Part shown: positions 17,388 to 27,798 of the stretch, in pieces
Layout: every line of letters starts with the position of its first letter
Numbering within the stretch: the first letter of the stretch is position 1
Origin: Sphingomonas sp. AR_OL41
Lineage (GTDB): Bacteria > Pseudomonadota > Alphaproteobacteria > Sphingomonadales > Sphingomonadaceae
Assembly: GCF_029911635.1 (NCBI RefSeq)
Contig: NZ_JARYTI010000015.1
Span: 1 to 64,000, forward strand
Direction of reading: 5' to 3'
DNA: 64,000 nucleotides
The notes under the pieces: generated by a model
The model's database searches: none
What the model was told of the DNA's origin: nothing
What the model saw: the letters and a program-made list of their open reading frames with translations, nothing else
Made by a program: the position numbers and the translations under genes

Positions 17388-19124
17388 TCAGGTCGCGCGC
17401 TTCAAGGCCCAGCTGACGCTCGCGCCACCGGCCGGCGATTCACCGGTCACGACGAGCTGGCTGGTCGATATCGGGCGCCCCTCGCCGTCGATCCACAGAC
17501 TCTCCTCGATCGCCAGCGAACCGCCGCGACAGCGAAACTGCCACACTTTGTTGCCGGGCAGGCGCAGCAGCGCGGCCTGACCGTCGGCGGTCGGCGTGAC
17601 GCCGACGCCCGCGCCGAGGTGAAAGCGGATGGCAAAGGGCGTGGCGCCGAGTTTGCGCCGCTTCGAGGCGGGCAACAGCGAATCCTCGCCGCGCAGTTCG
17701 CGCCCATCACTGGCCATGACGAGCTGGCGGCGATGGAGAAAGCCGTAGCGCCGGGCATAGCCGTCATGGCTTGCCTCGAGCCGACTCGAGGTCTCGCTTT
17801 CCTGGCGGGTCAGCTCGACCTCGCCGACGCCGCGCCCGAGCGTGCCATCGGCATGGATCGCGGTGGAGTTCGAATCGCCGACGATCAGCGTCGAATGCGC
17901 CGCGGTGGTGCGCAGCCCGTCGGCGAGCGTCGCCGGGATCTGCGCGAGCGCCGCGCGCGCGCCACCGCAATTGACCACCAGCCGGTGCGGGCCGTCGGAC
18001 ATTTCGAACGCCAGGGTGGAGGCGCATCCCCCCTCGACCAGTCGCGCGACCGGCGGCGGCGCGGCATCGACGATGACCACGGCTTCACCGGCGGCGAGGC
18101 GTTGATAGCCCCAGTCGCGTGCCTGGCGCAGCGGGCGGGTCCGCACGCCGGTCGCATCGACGACCTGCGCGGCAAAGGCTGCGGTCAGCGGGCCACCGCC
18201 CTGCCAGCTCGACAAGGCACCATCGCCGAGCGTGACACCAAGCAGCGCCGGGACCAGGCGCGCCAGCGTTTCGCCGATGATCGCGGGGGGCTCGAGCCGC
18301 CGCGCGACATAGGTCTCGCGCAGCATCGTCAGCAGCATGATGATGTCGAGTTGGGCGAGCGGCGAGCGCGCGACGCTGCCGCCATCCTCGAACACCGAGG
18401 CGGCGATCGCCTTGGCGAGCGCGGCCTCGGTCGTCCCGCGGCGCGCGTCGCCGCCCGGGATCAGCAACCCGGCCGCGACGACGCCGCACACCGCGGCAAT
18501 GCGCGGCACGCCCGGCGCCATCTTGTCGGCACCGCGATCGATGTGCCGCGCGCCGCGCGCCAGCGTGTTGAGCACGCGCGAACGATAGACCAGGTCGGTG
18601 CTCGACAGGATCAGCGGCGCATGCGCGGTCCACAACAGAATGCGCCGGCCCCATAAATCGGCCCGCCACGCCGGTTCGCTGACGGAATCGGCATGCGCAT
18701 CGAGCCAGCGGCGCATGAGCTGCTCGGCGATCGGCGTCGCCTGCGCGCGCGTGGTGACCGTCGACAGGTCGCGCAGCCACGAAAAGCCCTGCACATAATC
18801 GGAAAAGGCGCGGTTGGTCTCGCGCTTGCCGAGGTCGAGCGCCGCGATCGGGCGTTGCTCGCCGCGAAAGCTGAGCATCCCGTCGAGCATCGCGCGACCA
18901 CGCGCGACATCGCCGGCGAAAGGATCGTCGGGCACGGCGATGAGCTTGAGCGGATGGCGCCCCTTGAGCCGCAAACCGTGGATCGGGGTGCGCCAGGTCA
19001 GGCGGTGGAAGCGCTCGGCGACGCGCTCTGCCAGCGACAAGCCCTTGTCCCCGCCGAGCCGTACCATCCGCTTGCCTTCGTCGATGCCGTCGGGGCCGGC
19101 ATTGTCGTCATCTGGCCCCGTCAC
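17388..19124 (-). CDS. heparinase II/III family protein
   Basis: A 578-residue protein of the heparinase II/III (PF07940-like) family: an alpha/alpha toroid in the first half ([38 protein letters not shown]) and a beta-sandwich second half ([32 protein letters not shown]). The family includes uronic-acid polysaccharide lyases, but in sphingomonads copies in this housekeeping neighbourhood are of unknown substrate. There is no signal peptide ([13 protein letters not shown]), so a cytoplasmic or unconventional role must be considered. It overlaps the rpe stop by ATGA and is co-translated with it. Confidence 0.82.
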   Translation of the reverse strand: MTGPDDDNAGPDGIDEGKRMVRLGGDKGLSLAERVAERFHRLTWRTPIHGLRLKGRHPLKLIAVPDDPFAGDVARGRAMLDGMLSFRGEQRPIAALDLGKRETNRAFSDYVQGFSWLRDLSTVTTRAQATPIAEQLMRRWLDAHADSVSEPAWRADLWGRRILLWTAHAPLILSSTDLVYRSRVLNTLARGARHIDRGADKMAPGVPRIAAVCGVVAAGLLIPGGDARRGTTEAALAKAIAASVFEDGGSVARSPLAQLDIIMLLTMLRETYVARRLEPPAIIGETLARLVPALLGVTLGDGALSSWQGGGPLTAAFAAQVVDATGVRTRPLRQARDWGYQRLAAGEAVVIVDAAPPPVARLVEGGCASTLAFEMSDGPHRLVVNCGGARAALAQIPATLADGLRTTAAHSTLIVGDSNSTAIHADGTLGRGVGEVELTRQESETSSRLEASHDGYARRYGFLHRRQLVMASDGRELRGEDSLLPASKRRKLGATPFAIRFHLGAGVGVTPTADGQAALLRLPGNKVWQFRCRGGSLAIEESLWIDGEGRPISTSQLVVTGESPAGGASVSWALKRAT

Positions 19125-19783
19125 GCGCCGCGCAGGGCCGCGATGTTGCGCGCATAACCCGCCGGCCCGTCACGGAACACGGCGGTGCCCGCGACCAGCG
19201 CATCGGCACCGGCATCGAGGGCAAGGCGCGACGTTACCGGATCGATGCCGCCATCGACCTCGAGATCGACGGTCAGGCCGGCCTTGTCGATCATCTTGCG
19301 GATGCTCTCGATCTTGCGTGCCGAACTGGGGATGAAGCCCTGGCCGCCAAAGCCGGGATTGACGCTCATCACCAGCACGAGATCGACTTCCTCGAGCAGA
19401 TAGTCGAGCGCCTTGGCCGGCGTCTGCGGGGTCAGCACGACGCCGGCACGCTTGCCGAGCTTGCGGATGAACTGCAGGCTGCGATGTGTGTGCGGGCCGG
19501 CCTCGACATGGATGCTGATGATGTCGGCGCCCGCTTCGGCGAAGGATTCGAGATACGGATCGACCGGCGCGATCATCAGATGGACGTCGAGCGGCTTGGT
19601 GGTGTGCGGGCGGATCGCCTTCACCACGGCCGGGCCGATCGTGATGTTGGGGACGAAATGGCCGTCCATGACGTCGACATGAATCCAGTCGGCGCCGGCG
19701 GCGTCGATCGCGCGGACTTCCTCGCCCAGTTTGGCGAAATCGGCCGACAGGATCGAGGGTGCGATACGGACAGGGTGCTGCAT
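19121..19783 (-). CDS. rpe: ribulose-phosphate 3-epimerase
   Basis: A 220-residue TIM-barrel enzyme interconverting ribulose 5-phosphate and xylulose 5-phosphate in the pentose phosphate pathway. Signatures: [32 protein letters not shown] (metal-binding His/Asp), [20 protein letters not shown] and [11 protein letters not shown] 19783 ([10 protein letters not shown]) gives the usual length; eleven upstream codons are not supported. It lies 40 bp downstream of rsmB and overlaps the heparinase-like gene, so the three are probably one operon. Confidence 0.95.
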   Translation of the reverse strand: MQHPVRIAPSILSADFAKLGEEVRAIDAAGADWIHVDVMDGHFVPNITIGPAVVKAIRPHTTKPLDVHLMIAPVDPYLESFAEAGADIISIHVEAGPHTHRSLQFIRKLGKRAGVVLTPQTPAKALDYLLEEVDLVLVMSVNPGFGGQGFIPSSARKIESIRKMIDKAGLTVDLEVDGGIDPVTSRLALDAGADALVAGTAVFRDGPAGYARNIAALRGA

Positions 19784-19823
19784 GACGCCCTGTAGCACGG
19801 CCGCCCCGGCTATCAAGCCGGTG

Positions 19824-21143
19824 CTAAGGCTGGCGACGCAACCGCGCGATGAAGAATCCGTCGCAATCGTCGGGCACGATCATGCCCGGCAGCGTACGGA
19901 CCTGTCCCCGCGCATCGGGCACGATGCCGGCGGGCAGTTCTTCGGCGCGCACCGGGTCGATCGCATAGTCGCTGCGCGCGGCGAGCAGCGCAGCGACCTG
20001 CGCCTCGCCCTCGGCCGGCTCGAGCGAACAAGTGGCATAGACGAGCAGGCCGCCGGGCTTCACCCAATCGGCCGCCCGGGCGAGCAGCTTGGCCTGCAGC
20101 GCGGCCATCTCGGCGATCCGCGACGGAAGGACACGGTGGATGACATCGGGGTGGCGGCGGAAGATGCCCGTCGCGGTACACGGCGCGTCGAGCAGCACGG
20201 CATCGACGGGCGCCTTGGGTTTCCACGTCAGCAGGTCGGCGGCGATAACCTCGGCCGAAAGACCGGTGCGTTCGAGATTTTCGGAAAGTCGCGCCAGACG
20301 ACTTTGCGAGGCGTCGATCGCGGTCACCGACCAGCCGGCGCTGGCAAGCTGCATCGTCTTGCCGCCCGGCGCGGCGCACAGGTCGAGCGCGGTGCCGGTG
20401 CCACGACCGAGCAAACGCGCGGGAAGCGAGGCGGCGATATCCTGTACCCACCAGCGCCCCGCTTCGAAGCCGGGCAACTCGGTCACGCCGCCGGCGTCGC
20501 GGCGGACATGGCCGGGCAGCAATGAGACGCCGTCGAGTTCGGCGACCATCGCCTCGGTTTCGGCCGGGTCGAGCAAGGTCAGGTCGAGCGGCGGTGGGTT
20601 GGTGATGGCCTCGGCAGCCGCGGCGACCATCGCATCACCCCAGGCGGCGCGCCAGCGCTCGGCGACCATGGTCGGCAGCGTCGCCACCGCGGGCAGCTTG
20701 GCCTCGCCGCGCATCAGCGTGCCGAACACGCCATGGACGAGCTTGCGCGGGCCGCCATCGACCAGCGGCAGCGCGGTGGTGATCGCGGCATGCGGCGGCG
20801 TCGCCAGCACCAGCACCTGCGCGAGCGCGATGCGCAAGGCGAAGCGCGCTTTGGCATCGTCGGGCAGGTTCTGCTTGGTGGCCGAATCGATCAGTGCATC
20901 GAGATCGGGCAGGCGGCGCAGCGTCGCGGCGGCGATGGCATGGGCGAGCGCGCGATCATCGGGGCGATCGATGCCGACGGTCGCGCGGTTGAGCGCGGCT
21001 TCGAGCGGCAGGCCCTGGCGCAGTACCGCATCAAGCAGCTTGAGCGCGGCGCGACGCGCGGCGAGGCCCGGCGCGTCGTCGCGGGATTGATCGCGCCGCC
21101 GCTGAAGCGCAGAGAGCGCCTGACCATATCGGAGATCAGCCAT
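19824..21143 (-). CDS. rsmB: RsmB/NOP family 16S rRNA m5C methyltransferase
   Basis: A 439-residue protein with an N-terminal NusB-like helical domain (about 25-150; [28 protein letters not shown]) and a C-terminal SAM-dependent methyltransferase domain. SAM motif I is [15 protein letters not shown]; the two cysteines of the family are in [16 protein letters not shown] and [14 protein letters not shown]. It should methylate cytosine in 16S rRNA. The ATG at 21143 shares its CAT/ATG with the divergent mini gene (CATG), so the two genes start two bases apart on opposite strands. Confidence 0.92.
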   Translation of the reverse strand: MADLRYGQALSALQRRRDQSRDDAPGLAARRAALKLLDAVLRQGLPLEAALNRATVGIDRPDDRALAHAIAAATLRRLPDLDALIDSATKQNLPDDAKARFALRIALAQVLVLATPPHAAITTALPLVDGGPRKLVHGVFGTLMRGEAKLPAVATLPTMVAERWRAAWGDAMVAAAAEAITNPPPLDLTLLDPAETEAMVAELDGVSLLPGHVRRDAGGVTELPGFEAGRWWVQDIAASLPARLLGRGTGTALDLCAAPGGKTMQLASAGWSVTAIDASQSRLARLSENLERTGLSAEVIAADLLTWKPKAPVDAVLLDAPCTATGIFRRHPDVIHRVLPSRIAEMAALQAKLLARAADWVKPGGLLVYATCSLEPAEGEAQVAALLAARSDYAIDPVRAEELPAGIVPDARGQVRTLPGMIVPDDCDGFFIARLRRQP

Positions 21144-21303
21144 GGGTCGTCGTCCCGCACATGTTAAGCCGCCCGCCTATCTCTCGAAAAATCCGCCCCT
21201 GCCCAAACCCGCGCCGGCTGAGGTTACGACCGGTGATCCGCTCGGGGAAAACCCGACGCGCTACGGCGACTGGACGCTGAAGGGCATCGCGGTCGATTTC
21301 TAG
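21142..21303 (+). CDS. DUF1674 / succinate dehydrogenase assembly factor 4-like mini protein
   Basis: A 53-residue Pro-rich protein. The N-terminus is [19 protein letters not shown] and the C-terminus is NPTRYGDWTLKGIAVDF. The terminal P-TRYGDW-x-KG-x-x-DF signature is that of DUF1674 proteins, whose eukaryotic member SDHAF4 (Sdh8) protects flavinated SdhA before complex II assembly. Alphaproteobacteria carry a similarly short form. The start ATG overlaps the rsmB start on the opposite strand (CATG). A GGAG ribosome site lies ten bases before the ATG. It is followed by a REP-like repeat. Assignment rests on the C-terminal motif and size. Confidence 0.85.
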   Translation: MGRRPAHVKPPAYLSKNPPLPKPAPAEVTTGDPLGENPTRYGDWTLKGIAVDF

Positions 21304-21331
21304 GCCAGGCCAGGCAAAGGGTATCTTCTTC

Positions 21332-21426
21332 GTCATGCCGGACTTGTTCCGGCATTCACGGTCCCGCGTCGAAACCGGACGCCTTGTTTGGGGCACCGTG
21401 GACCCCGGAACAAGTCCGGGGTGACG
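21332..21426. repeat. REP-like inverted repeat
   Basis: CCGGACTTGTTCCGG (21338-21352) and CCGGAACAAGTCCGG (21405-21419) are exact reverse complements within longer imperfect arms (GTCATGCC... and ...GGGGTGAC). The GTCA..CCGGACTTG type is, as I recall, a common dispersed extragenic repeat in sphingomonads. It lies between the convergent mini gene and DUF1697 gene and may act as a bidirectional terminator. Confidence 0.8.
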
Positions 21427-21440
21427 GGAAGGAAATTGTG

Positions 21441-21971
21441 TCATTTGGTCAGCTCTACGAGCTTGAGCACCGTATTCCAGTTGCGCGCCGTGGCGAGCTT
21501 CGGAAACTTCGCCCGCCCCATCGCCTGGGGCAGCTTCGAATGGCCGATATCCTCGGGATAATCGACGAACAGTTCGCGACCCAGCACGCTCAGCCGCTCG
21601 GGGCCGTCATGGACCAGCGCGTCGAGCAGCGCGACGGGCACGGGGGCGCGGTGAAAATGGACCAGCAGATGGTTGGGATGCGCCGCCGCGGCATCGGCGA
21701 ACGGATTCGCCTGCACGATCGCGGCGAGTTCGGCATGGCTGCGCAGCAGCCAGGCGGTGTCGAGCCCCAGCTTCGCCTTGGCGGCCCGTTCGAGCGCCGC
21801 CTCAAGCGTCGCGGCGTCGGTTTCATCCGCATCGAACACCGCATTGCCCGACGCGAGCAGCGTCTTGACGTCGCGATGACCGAGATCGGCGAGAAAGGTC
21901 CGCAGATCGGCCATCGGCAGCTTGCGGTTGCCGCCGACATTGACGCCCTTGAGCAAAGCGGCCCAGCGCAT
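21441..21971 (-). CDS. DUF1697 domain protein
   Basis: A 176-residue protein of the DUF1697 family. The family opening [33 protein letters not shown] and LPQAMGRAKFPKLATARNWNTVLKL are clear. The biochemical role of the family is not known. ATG 21971 overlaps the gpsA stop by one base (TGATG), so it is translationally linked to gpsA. Soluble and cytoplasmic. Confidence 0.9.
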   Translation of the reverse strand: MRWAALLKGVNVGGNRKLPMADLRTFLADLGHRDVKTLLASGNAVFDADETDAATLEAALERAAKAKLGLDTAWLLRSHAELAAIVQANPFADAAAAHPNHLLVHFHRAPVPVALLDALVHDGPERLSVLGRELFVDYPEDIGHSKLPQAMGRAKFPKLATARNWNTVLKLVELTK

Positions 21972-22948
21972 CAGCCGTGCTCGCGGGCGAGCGGGCGCGA
22001 CAGCAATGCGCCGACCACCTCGCGCACATCGGCGCCGTCGAGCAGAGCACACACCGCCTCGGTCACCGGCATGTCGATGCCCGCCGCCTGCGCCGCCTCC
22101 CGCAACACCGGCGCGGTGAACGCGCCCTCGGCGACGGTGCGACGATCGGCGAGCAGGTCGCGTGCGGCGCGGCCCTGGCCCAGCCCGACGCCGAGCGAGA
22201 AGTTGCGCGAACTGGTCGAGGAGCAGGTCAGCACGAGATCGCCGAGCCCCGACAGGCCGGCGAGCGTCTCGGCGCGCGCGCCGCGCGCCATGCCGAAACG
22301 CGTCATCTCGGCAAAGCCGCGCGCGATCAGCGCGGCACGGGCATTCTGGCCGAGCCCGGCGCCCTCGACCACGCCACAGGCAATGGCGAGCACATTCTTG
22401 ACCGCGCCACCGATTTCGGCGCCGATCACATCGGTCGAGAAATAGGGCCGGAAAGCGGGAAAGGCGAGGCGATCCGCCAGCGCCGTGCCGATCGCCTCGT
22501 CGGCACAGGCGAGCGTGATGGCGGTCGGCAGGCCGGCGGCGACCTCATGCGCGAAGGTCGGGCCGGACAGCACGGCGATCGGCGCGGCCGGCTGGACTGC
22601 GGCGGCAACCTCGCTGACCAGCAGGCGCGTGCCGGCCTCGATGCCCTTGGCGCACAACACCAGCGGCGTGTCGCCGACCGGCGTATCGCCGAGCACGGCG
22701 CGGACATGCTGCGCGGGCACGACGACGAGCAGCGCGTCGCATGACGCCAGATCGCCCAGTGCCCCTGTCGCCTCCACCGCCGGTGACAAAGCGACCCCGG
22801 CGAGAAACAGCGGATTCTCGTGACCCGCGTTGATCGCCGCGACGACCTCGGGCTCGCGCGCCCACAACATGACGGGATCGCCGCGCTGCGCCGCGACCTG
22901 CGCCAGCGCGGTGCCCCAGGCGCCGCCGCCGATGACGCCGATCCTCAT
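21971..22948 (-). CDS. gpsA: glycerol-3-phosphate dehydrogenase [NAD(P)+]
   Basis: A 325-residue enzyme reducing dihydroxyacetone phosphate to sn-glycerol 3-phosphate for phospholipid synthesis. The N-terminal Rossmann motif is [55 protein letters not shown] and [12 protein letters not shown] are GpsA hallmarks (catalytic Lys in [11 protein letters not shown]). ATG 22948 is the family start; 48 codons upstream belong to another reading of tsaD. Start overlaps the tsaD stop by ATGA and the stop overlaps the DUF1697 start, forming a three-gene translational chain. Confidence 0.95.
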   Translation of the reverse strand: MRIGVIGGGAWGTALAQVAAQRGDPVMLWAREPEVVAAINAGHENPLFLAGVALSPAVEATGALGDLASCDALLVVVPAQHVRAVLGDTPVGDTPLVLCAKGIEAGTRLLVSEVAAAVQPAAPIAVLSGPTFAHEVAAGLPTAITLACADEAIGTALADRLAFPAFRPYFSTDVIGAEIGGAVKNVLAIACGVVEGAGLGQNARAALIARGFAEMTRFGMARGARAETLAGLSGLGDLVLTCSSTSSRNFSLGVGLGQGRAARDLLADRRTVAEGAFTAPVLREAAQAAGIDMPVTEAVCALLDGADVREVVGALLSRPLAREHG

Positions 22949-23979
22949 GCCTTCACCCCGGCGCCGCGTACCGCCTCGGCGCCCGGATCGAGCGGCCAGC
23001 GCGGCCGCGCCGGGAAATCGAGCGGATCGGTCAGGCCGGCGGCAAAACGCTCGGCCCCGGCCCAGCCGATCATCGCGGCATTGTCGGTGCACAGCCAGAG
23101 CGGCGGGGCGACGAAGCGCAGGTCATGCGCTCGCGCAACCTCCTGCAGTGCCGCGCGCACCGCCGTGTTGGCGGCGACCCCACCGGCAACGACCAGCGCG
23201 GTGATGCCGGACGCCGAGGCGAGCTGGCGTTTGGTGCGATCGACCAGGCAATCGACCACCGCCTGCTGGAACGAAGCGGCAATGTCCTCGGCACGGTAGC
23301 GGCCGGTGTCGCGCGCGCGCAGCACCGCGCTCTTCAGGCCGGCGAAGGAGAAATGCGGTTCGGCCGTGCCAAGCAACGGGCGCGGCAGCGGCACGGCGCG
23401 CGAATCGCCGAGCAGGGCGGCGCGTTCGACCGCCGGGCCGCCGGGAAAGCCGAGGCCGAGCAGCTTGGCGGTCTTGTCGAAGGCTTCGCCCGCAGCATCG
23501 TCGATCGTCGTGGCGAGCCGGCGATAATCGTCGACGCCGCGCACCTCGAGCAGCTGACAATGCCCGCCCGAGACGAGCAGCAACAGATAGGGAAAGGCGA
23601 GATCGGGATCGGCGAGCCGCGGGCTTAGCGCATGGCCTTCGAGATGATTGACCGCGATCAGCGGCTTGCCGGCGGCGTGCGCCAGCGCCTTGCCGGTGAC
23701 CAGACCGACCATGACGCCACCGATCAGCCCCGGCCCGGCGGTCGCCGCGATGGCATCGACATCGGCGAGCGTGACACCGGCATCGGCCAGCGCGCCCTCC
23801 ACCAGCGGGATCAACGCATCGACATGCGCGCGCGCCGCGATTTCGGGCACGACGCCGCCGAACGGGCGATGCGCCGCCTCCTGGCCCGCAAGACGGTGGG
23901 CCAAGACCTGCCGATCGGAGGTGACCAGCGCCGCCGCAGTTTCATCACAGGAGGATTCGATGCCGAGGATCAATGCCAT
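22945..23979 (-). CDS. tsaD: tRNA N6-threonylcarbamoyladenosine transferase
   Basis: A 344-residue TsaD (formerly Gcp), which transfers the threonylcarbamoyl group to A37 of tRNAs reading ANN codons. [31 protein letters not shown], (H-E-H-type metal pair nearby) [13 protein letters not shown] and [12 protein letters not shown] are diagnostic, with [10 protein letters not shown] and [13 protein letters not shown] toward the C-terminus. The start [10 protein letters not shown] is at 23979. It is divergent from hemC with an 84-bp shared promoter region, and overlaps gpsA. Confidence 0.96.
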   Translation of the reverse strand: MALILGIESSCDETAAALVTSDRQVLAHRLAGQEAAHRPFGGVVPEIAARAHVDALIPLVEGALADAGVTLADVDAIAATAGPGLIGGVMVGLVTGKALAHAAGKPLIAVNHLEGHALSPRLADPDLAFPYLLLLVSGGHCQLLEVRGVDDYRRLATTIDDAAGEAFDKTAKLLGLGFPGGPAVERAALLGDSRAVPLPRPLLGTAEPHFSFAGLKSAVLRARDTGRYRAEDIAASFQQAVVDCLVDRTKRQLASASGITALVVAGGVAANTAVRAALQEVARAHDLRFVAPPLWLCTDNAAMIGWAGAERFAAGLTDPLDFPARPRWPLDPGAEAVRGAGVKA

Positions 23980-24063
23980 TGCGTGGCATCTAGGGATTCG
24001 CGCGCCGCTTGTCGAAGGGCGGTTCTCGGTTACTAATGGCACCAAGCAATACGGAGAGCAGGC

Positions 24064-24972
24064 TTGAGTGCAAATATCCGCATCGGCACGCGGGGTTCAC
24101 CGCTGGCGCTGGTTCAGGCGAACATGGTCAAGGACCTCCTCGCCACGGCGCATGGCCTGACCGGCGAGATCGTCATCATCAAGACCACGGGCGACAAGGT
24201 CCAGGATCGCGCGCTCGCCGAAATCGGCGGCAAAGCGCTGTGGACCAAGGAACTCGACCGGGCGCTGCTCGATGGCGAGATCGATTGCGCGGTCCATTCG
24301 ATGAAGGATGTCGAGACAGCGCGCCCGGCGGCGATCGTCATCGCGGCGATGCTGCCGCGCGCCGATGTGCGCGATCGGTTGATCGGTGCCGAGAGCATCG
24401 CCGCGCTGCCGCAGGACGCGGTGGTCGGCACCAGTTCGCCGCGTCGCGCCGCGCAGCTGCGCCGGCTGCGCCCCGACGTGAAGCCGGTGCTGTTCCGCGG
24501 CAATGTCGACACCAGGCTGGCCAAGCTGGCGGCGGGCGAGGTCGATGCGACCCTGCTGGCGGCGGCAGGCCTCGACCGGCTCGGTCGTCCGGAAATCGGC
24601 GCCGCAATCCCCAGCGACGTCATGTTGCCGGCCCCTGCACAGGGCGCGGTGGGGATCGAGGCGCGCGCCGACGACAGCCGGATGCGCGACTGGCTCGCCG
24701 CCATCGACGATGGTCCAACGCATCGCTGCGTGTTGCTCGAACGCGCTTTGCTCGCCGCGCTGGTGGCGGATTGCCACTCGCCGGTCGCGGCACTCGCCCG
24801 CGAGGAGGGCGACCGGGTAACGATTCGCGCCGAATTGCTCGCCGAGGATGGCAGCGACCATGTCGCGGGAGAAAGCGGCGGCACGATCGGCGACCTCGGC
24901 ATCGCCGAAGCGCTCGCCGCCGATCTGCTGGCCCGCGCCGCGCCCGACATCCGGCGACTGTTCGCGGCGTGA
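24064..24972 (+). CDS. hemC: hydroxymethylbilane synthase (porphobilinogen deaminase)
   Basis: A 302-residue enzyme that polymerises four porphobilinogens to hydroxymethylbilane in heme synthesis. [42 protein letters not shown] (split here as family motifs), [26 protein letters not shown] and FRGNVDTRL are all present. The dipyrromethane-cofactor Cys is in [12 protein letters not shown]. The start is TTG 24064, with GGAGAGCAGG as ribosome site. The stop overlaps hemD (GTGA). Confidence 0.95.
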   Translation: MSANIRIGTRGSPLALVQANMVKDLLATAHGLTGEIVIIKTTGDKVQDRALAEIGGKALWTKELDRALLDGEIDCAVHSMKDVETARPAAIVIAAMLPRADVRDRLIGAESIAALPQDAVVGTSSPRRAAQLRRLRPDVKPVLFRGNVDTRLAKLAAGEVDATLLAAAGLDRLGRPEIGAAIPSDVMLPAPAQGAVGIEARADDSRMRDWLAAIDDGPTHRCVLLERALLAALVADCHSPVAALAREEGDRVTIRAELLAEDGSDHVAGESGGTIGDLGIAEALAADLLARAAPDIRRLFAA

Positions 24973-25643
24973 GCCGACGAATCGCGGTGCTGCGGCCCGA
25001 GCCGGGCAATGCGGCCACCGTGGCACGCGTCGAGGCGAGCGGGGCGCAGGCGATCAGCCTGCAACTGTTCGTCGTGCGGGCACTCGACTGGATCTCGCCC
25101 GACGCCGGCGATTTCGATGCCATTTTGCTGACGAGCGCCAACGCCGTGCGCCATGGTGGGTCAGGCCTTGCCTTACTGACCCAACTGCCGGCCTTTGCCG
25201 TCGGCGAGAAGACCGCCGCGGCGGCACGCGCGGGCGGCTTTGACGTCAGGGCGTCAGGTGAGTCGGACGTCTCGGCGATCGTCGCGGCGGCCCATGCCCA
25301 GGGCTATCGACGACTGCTCCATCTTGGTGGGCGCGACCGCGCCAGCGCGGTTGGCGGGCCGATCGATACCGCCATCGCCGTCTATGCCAGCGAAGCGCGT
25401 GAGATCGATCATGCCGATCTTGCCCCGCTGGCGGGGGCGGTGGCGCTGCTCCATTCCGCCCGCGCGGCGCGGCGTCTGGGTGAGCTGATCGATTCGGCGG
25501 GGATGGCACGCGCCGAAATCGCGGTCGCCGCGATCAGTACCGCGGTCGCCGAGGCGGCCGGTTCGGGCTGGTCTGTCGTCACGGTCGCCGCGATGCCGCG
25601 CGACGAGGCACTCATCGAGGCCGCGCGTGCGCTGATCGATTGA
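24969..25643 (+). CDS. hemD: uroporphyrinogen-III synthase
   Basis: A 224-residue HemD that closes and inverts ring D to give uroporphyrinogen III. The family is weakly conserved; here RIAVLRPEPGNAATVARVEA, AILLTSANAVRHGG, FAVGEKTAAAARAGGFDV and the C-terminal AISTAVAEAAGSGW support it, along with position. The start GTG 24969 overlaps the hemC stop by four bases (GTGA). Followed after 31 bp by a mitofilin-like gene, the usual alphaproteobacterial hemC-hemD-mitofilin order. Confidence 0.9.
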   Translation: MSRRIAVLRPEPGNAATVARVEASGAQAISLQLFVVRALDWISPDAGDFDAILLTSANAVRHGGSGLALLTQLPAFAVGEKTAAAARAGGFDVRASGESDVSAIVAAAHAQGYRRLLHLGGRDRASAVGGPIDTAIAVYASEAREIDHADLAPLAGAVALLHSARAARRLGELIDSAGMARAEIAVAAISTAVAEAAGSGWSVVTVAAMPRDEALIEAARALID

Positions 25644-25674
25644 CCGGCTCGCCGGGCGCGGGGATAAGGCAGGC

Positions 25675-26562
25675 ATGGATCTCGACCAACCGAGCCCACC
25701 GCTCGCCGCAACGCCAGCGCCCAAGGCAGCGCCACCGAGCTTTTCGATGCCGGTCGCCGCGTCAAGGCGGCGCATGCCGTGGCTGCTGGTCGGCATTGCC
25801 TTCGCCGCCGGTCTATTGGCCATGGCGGTGGCATTTCATTATTACGATCGCTGGGCGCACCCGGTCGACCAGAACGCGGTGGCCGGCACCACCCAGCCCG
25901 GCGTCGCAACGTCGGCAACCGTCAATCCGCTCGCCGCAACCCCCACCGGCGCGACGATCGACGCGCTGACCCTGCGCGAGACTCAGCTGGCCGATAGACT
26001 GGCCGTGATCGAAGCGCGCACGGCGGCGGTCGATGGCGTATCGCGCGCCGCCGCGGGCAACGCCGCACGCGCCGAGGCGCTGCTGCTCACGCTCAGCACC
26101 CGCCGGACGCTCGATCGTGGCCAGCCACTCGGTTACCTGGAGGAACAGTTGCGCGTGCGCTTCGGCGCCCGTCAGCCAGCCGCGGTCGGCGCGATCCTTC
26201 AGGCGGCGAAATCACCCGTAACGCTCGAGGACTTGCGCGCGAGCCTGGATGGCGTCGCGCCGCTGCTGACCAGCGCCGCCGCAAGCGAGGGCTGGCTCGC
26301 GAGCTTTCGCCGTGAAATGGGCGGCCTGATCGTCATCCGCCACGCCGGGACGCCGACGACGATGCCCAATGACCGGCTCGCGCGCGCGCGCCGCGCGCTC
26401 GATGCCGGACAAGTCGAGGCGGCGCTGGCCGAGGTGACGCAGATGCCGGGGGCGACGAGCGCGGACGCATGGATCACGGCCGCGCGCCGTTATGCCGGTG
26501 CCCGCCAGGCGCTCGATCTGCTCGAAAGCGTCGCCCTGCAAGGCGATGCGTCGCGCGGCTAG
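25675..26562 (+). CDS. mitofilin (Mic60)-like membrane protein
   Basis: A 295-residue protein with a Pro/Ala-rich N-terminus, one transmembrane helix (about 35-52, MPWLLVGIAFAAGLLAMAVA), a central predicted coiled region (LRETQLADRLAVIEARTAAVDG) and a helical C-terminal domain ending in MPGATSADAWITAARRYAGARQALDLLE. This layout and the position downstream of hemD match alphaproteobacterial mitofilin/Mic60 homologues (COG4223), inner-membrane organisers related to cristae proteins. The sequence identity of this family is low, so the call leans on synteny and topology. Confidence 0.75.
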   Translation: MDLDQPSPPLAATPAPKAAPPSFSMPVAASRRRMPWLLVGIAFAAGLLAMAVAFHYYDRWAHPVDQNAVAGTTQPGVATSATVNPLAATPTGATIDALTLRETQLADRLAVIEARTAAVDGVSRAAAGNAARAEALLLTLSTRRTLDRGQPLGYLEEQLRVRFGARQPAAVGAILQAAKSPVTLEDLRASLDGVAPLLTSAAASEGWLASFRREMGGLIVIRHAGTPTTMPNDRLARARRALDAGQVEAALAEVTQMPGATSADAWITAARRYAGARQALDLLESVALQGDASRG

Positions 26563-26563
26563 G

Positions 26564-27364
26564 CTAGCGCCCGACGCGGTCGATCAATGCCATCGCGCCG
26601 GCCGGCGCGCGGACCTTGGCGCCATTGATGAAGAAGACGAAGGTCTCGCGCGGATGATTCGCCGGCGATGCGCCATCCACATAAGGCAGACCTTCGGGCA
26701 CGCCGCCGCCCGCCCAGAGCTTTGCCGCCGCCGCCCAGCGATCAAGGTCGGCGGACGTGTAGCCGGCGGGTTCGTCCTCGACGGCATTTTCGAGTCGCGC
26801 ATAGACGAAGTCGCCGGTGACATCGGCGATCGCCGGATAGTCGGCCGAATCGGCATAGACGATCGCCACCCCGGCGGCGCGGCATAGCGCGACGAATTCC
26901 GGCACCGCGAAACTCTCGTGCCGGACCTGGACAGCATGGCGCAGTGCGACGCCGTCATGGCTGGACGGGAGCAGCTTCAGAAAAGCACCGAAATCGGCGG
27001 CGTCGAATTTCTTGGTCGCCATGAATTGCCACAGGATCGGCCCGAGCCGGTCGCCAAGCTCGACGATACCCTGGCCAACGAACCGGGCCACCGATTCGCC
27101 CGCCTCGGCCAGTACCTTGCGATTGGTGCAGAAGCGCGAGGCCTTCAGCGTGAAGACGAAGCCGTCGGGCACGGCCGCGGCCCAGCCGGCGAAGGTCGCG
27201 GGTTTGAAGCCGGAATAATAGGTGCCGTTGACCTCGATCGCGGTCAGTTTCGACGCGGCATATTCGAGCTCGCGCTTCTGCGGCCATTTCTCCGGAAAGA
27301 AGCTGCCGCGCCAAGGCTCATAGGTCCAGCCGCCAATGCCGATGCGAATCGCTGATGTGGTCAT
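26564..27364 (-). CDS. DUF72 domain protein
   Basis: A 266-residue TIM-barrel-like DUF72 (YecE-type) protein. Family features: IRIGIGGWTYEPWRGSFFP at the start, EVNGTYYSGFKP, FVFTLKASRFCTN, GPILWQFM and the end ETFVFFINGAKVRAPAGA. The biochemical function is unknown. ATG 27364 follows a good GGGAGG-like context (TCCCTCC on the plus strand); 26 upstream codons are rejected. It converges on the mitofilin-like gene, with one base between the stops. Confidence 0.9.
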   Translation of the reverse strand: MTTSAIRIGIGGWTYEPWRGSFFPEKWPQKRELEYAASKLTAIEVNGTYYSGFKPATFAGWAAAVPDGFVFTLKASRFCTNRKVLAEAGESVARFVGQGIVELGDRLGPILWQFMATKKFDAADFGAFLKLLPSSHDGVALRHAVQVRHESFAVPEFVALCRAAGVAIVYADSADYPAIADVTGDFVYARLENAVEDEPAGYTSADLDRWAAAAKLWAGGGVPEGLPYVDGASPANHPRETFVFFINGAKVRAPAGAMALIDRVGR

Positions 27365-27798
27365 GGAGGGAGAATAGCGCGCGCGGGAAGCTTCGTCTCC
27401 AACGGCCGTTGGCCGGGCCGCCATCCTTTCATGCTTTAGCATCGCTAAATACCGGATGGCGGCTGGAGCGGGCGAAGGGAATCATTCGTTACCGCCGTTT
27501 CTCAAGGCTCATGTGTAATGAGTCTTCCGGCGGCGACTTACAGGCCGGTTCCAGACTGACAGCTCTCAGACGCCTAGCCGCCCGCTCGCGTCGCTTCTGG
27601 CGGCTCCATCGCGATCACTTGCTCATCCGGCTTCGACCGACGCGCTTGGTATCAGACGACACGGCCAGGGCCCGGTTCACCGATCGAGCGATTATGGACC
27701 AGATGGCTCGCTCCGTCTTGGGAGCAGTTCCCGCGCCGCGCATGATCTGATTATGGCAACCCCGTTTCGGTAAGGTCGCCGCGTAGTCCGGCGGGCGT
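27365..27798. other. 434-bp gap without recognised gene
   Basis: The stretch between DUF72 and the carbohydrate operon. An open frame on the plus strand (27355-27750) and a short one on the minus strand do not resemble any family and lack good ribosome sites. Lower local GC (cttagcatcgctaaat near 27436-27450) and the sharp change of gene type suggest the edge of an acquired block, but no attachment site, tRNA or transposase remnant is visible. Confidence 0.4.

Noticed and set aside
27355..27750. 131-codon plus-strand frame in the gap before the GH42 gene
   Set aside because: It starts inside DUF72, has no ribosome site and its translation is Arg/Leu-rich without family likeness.
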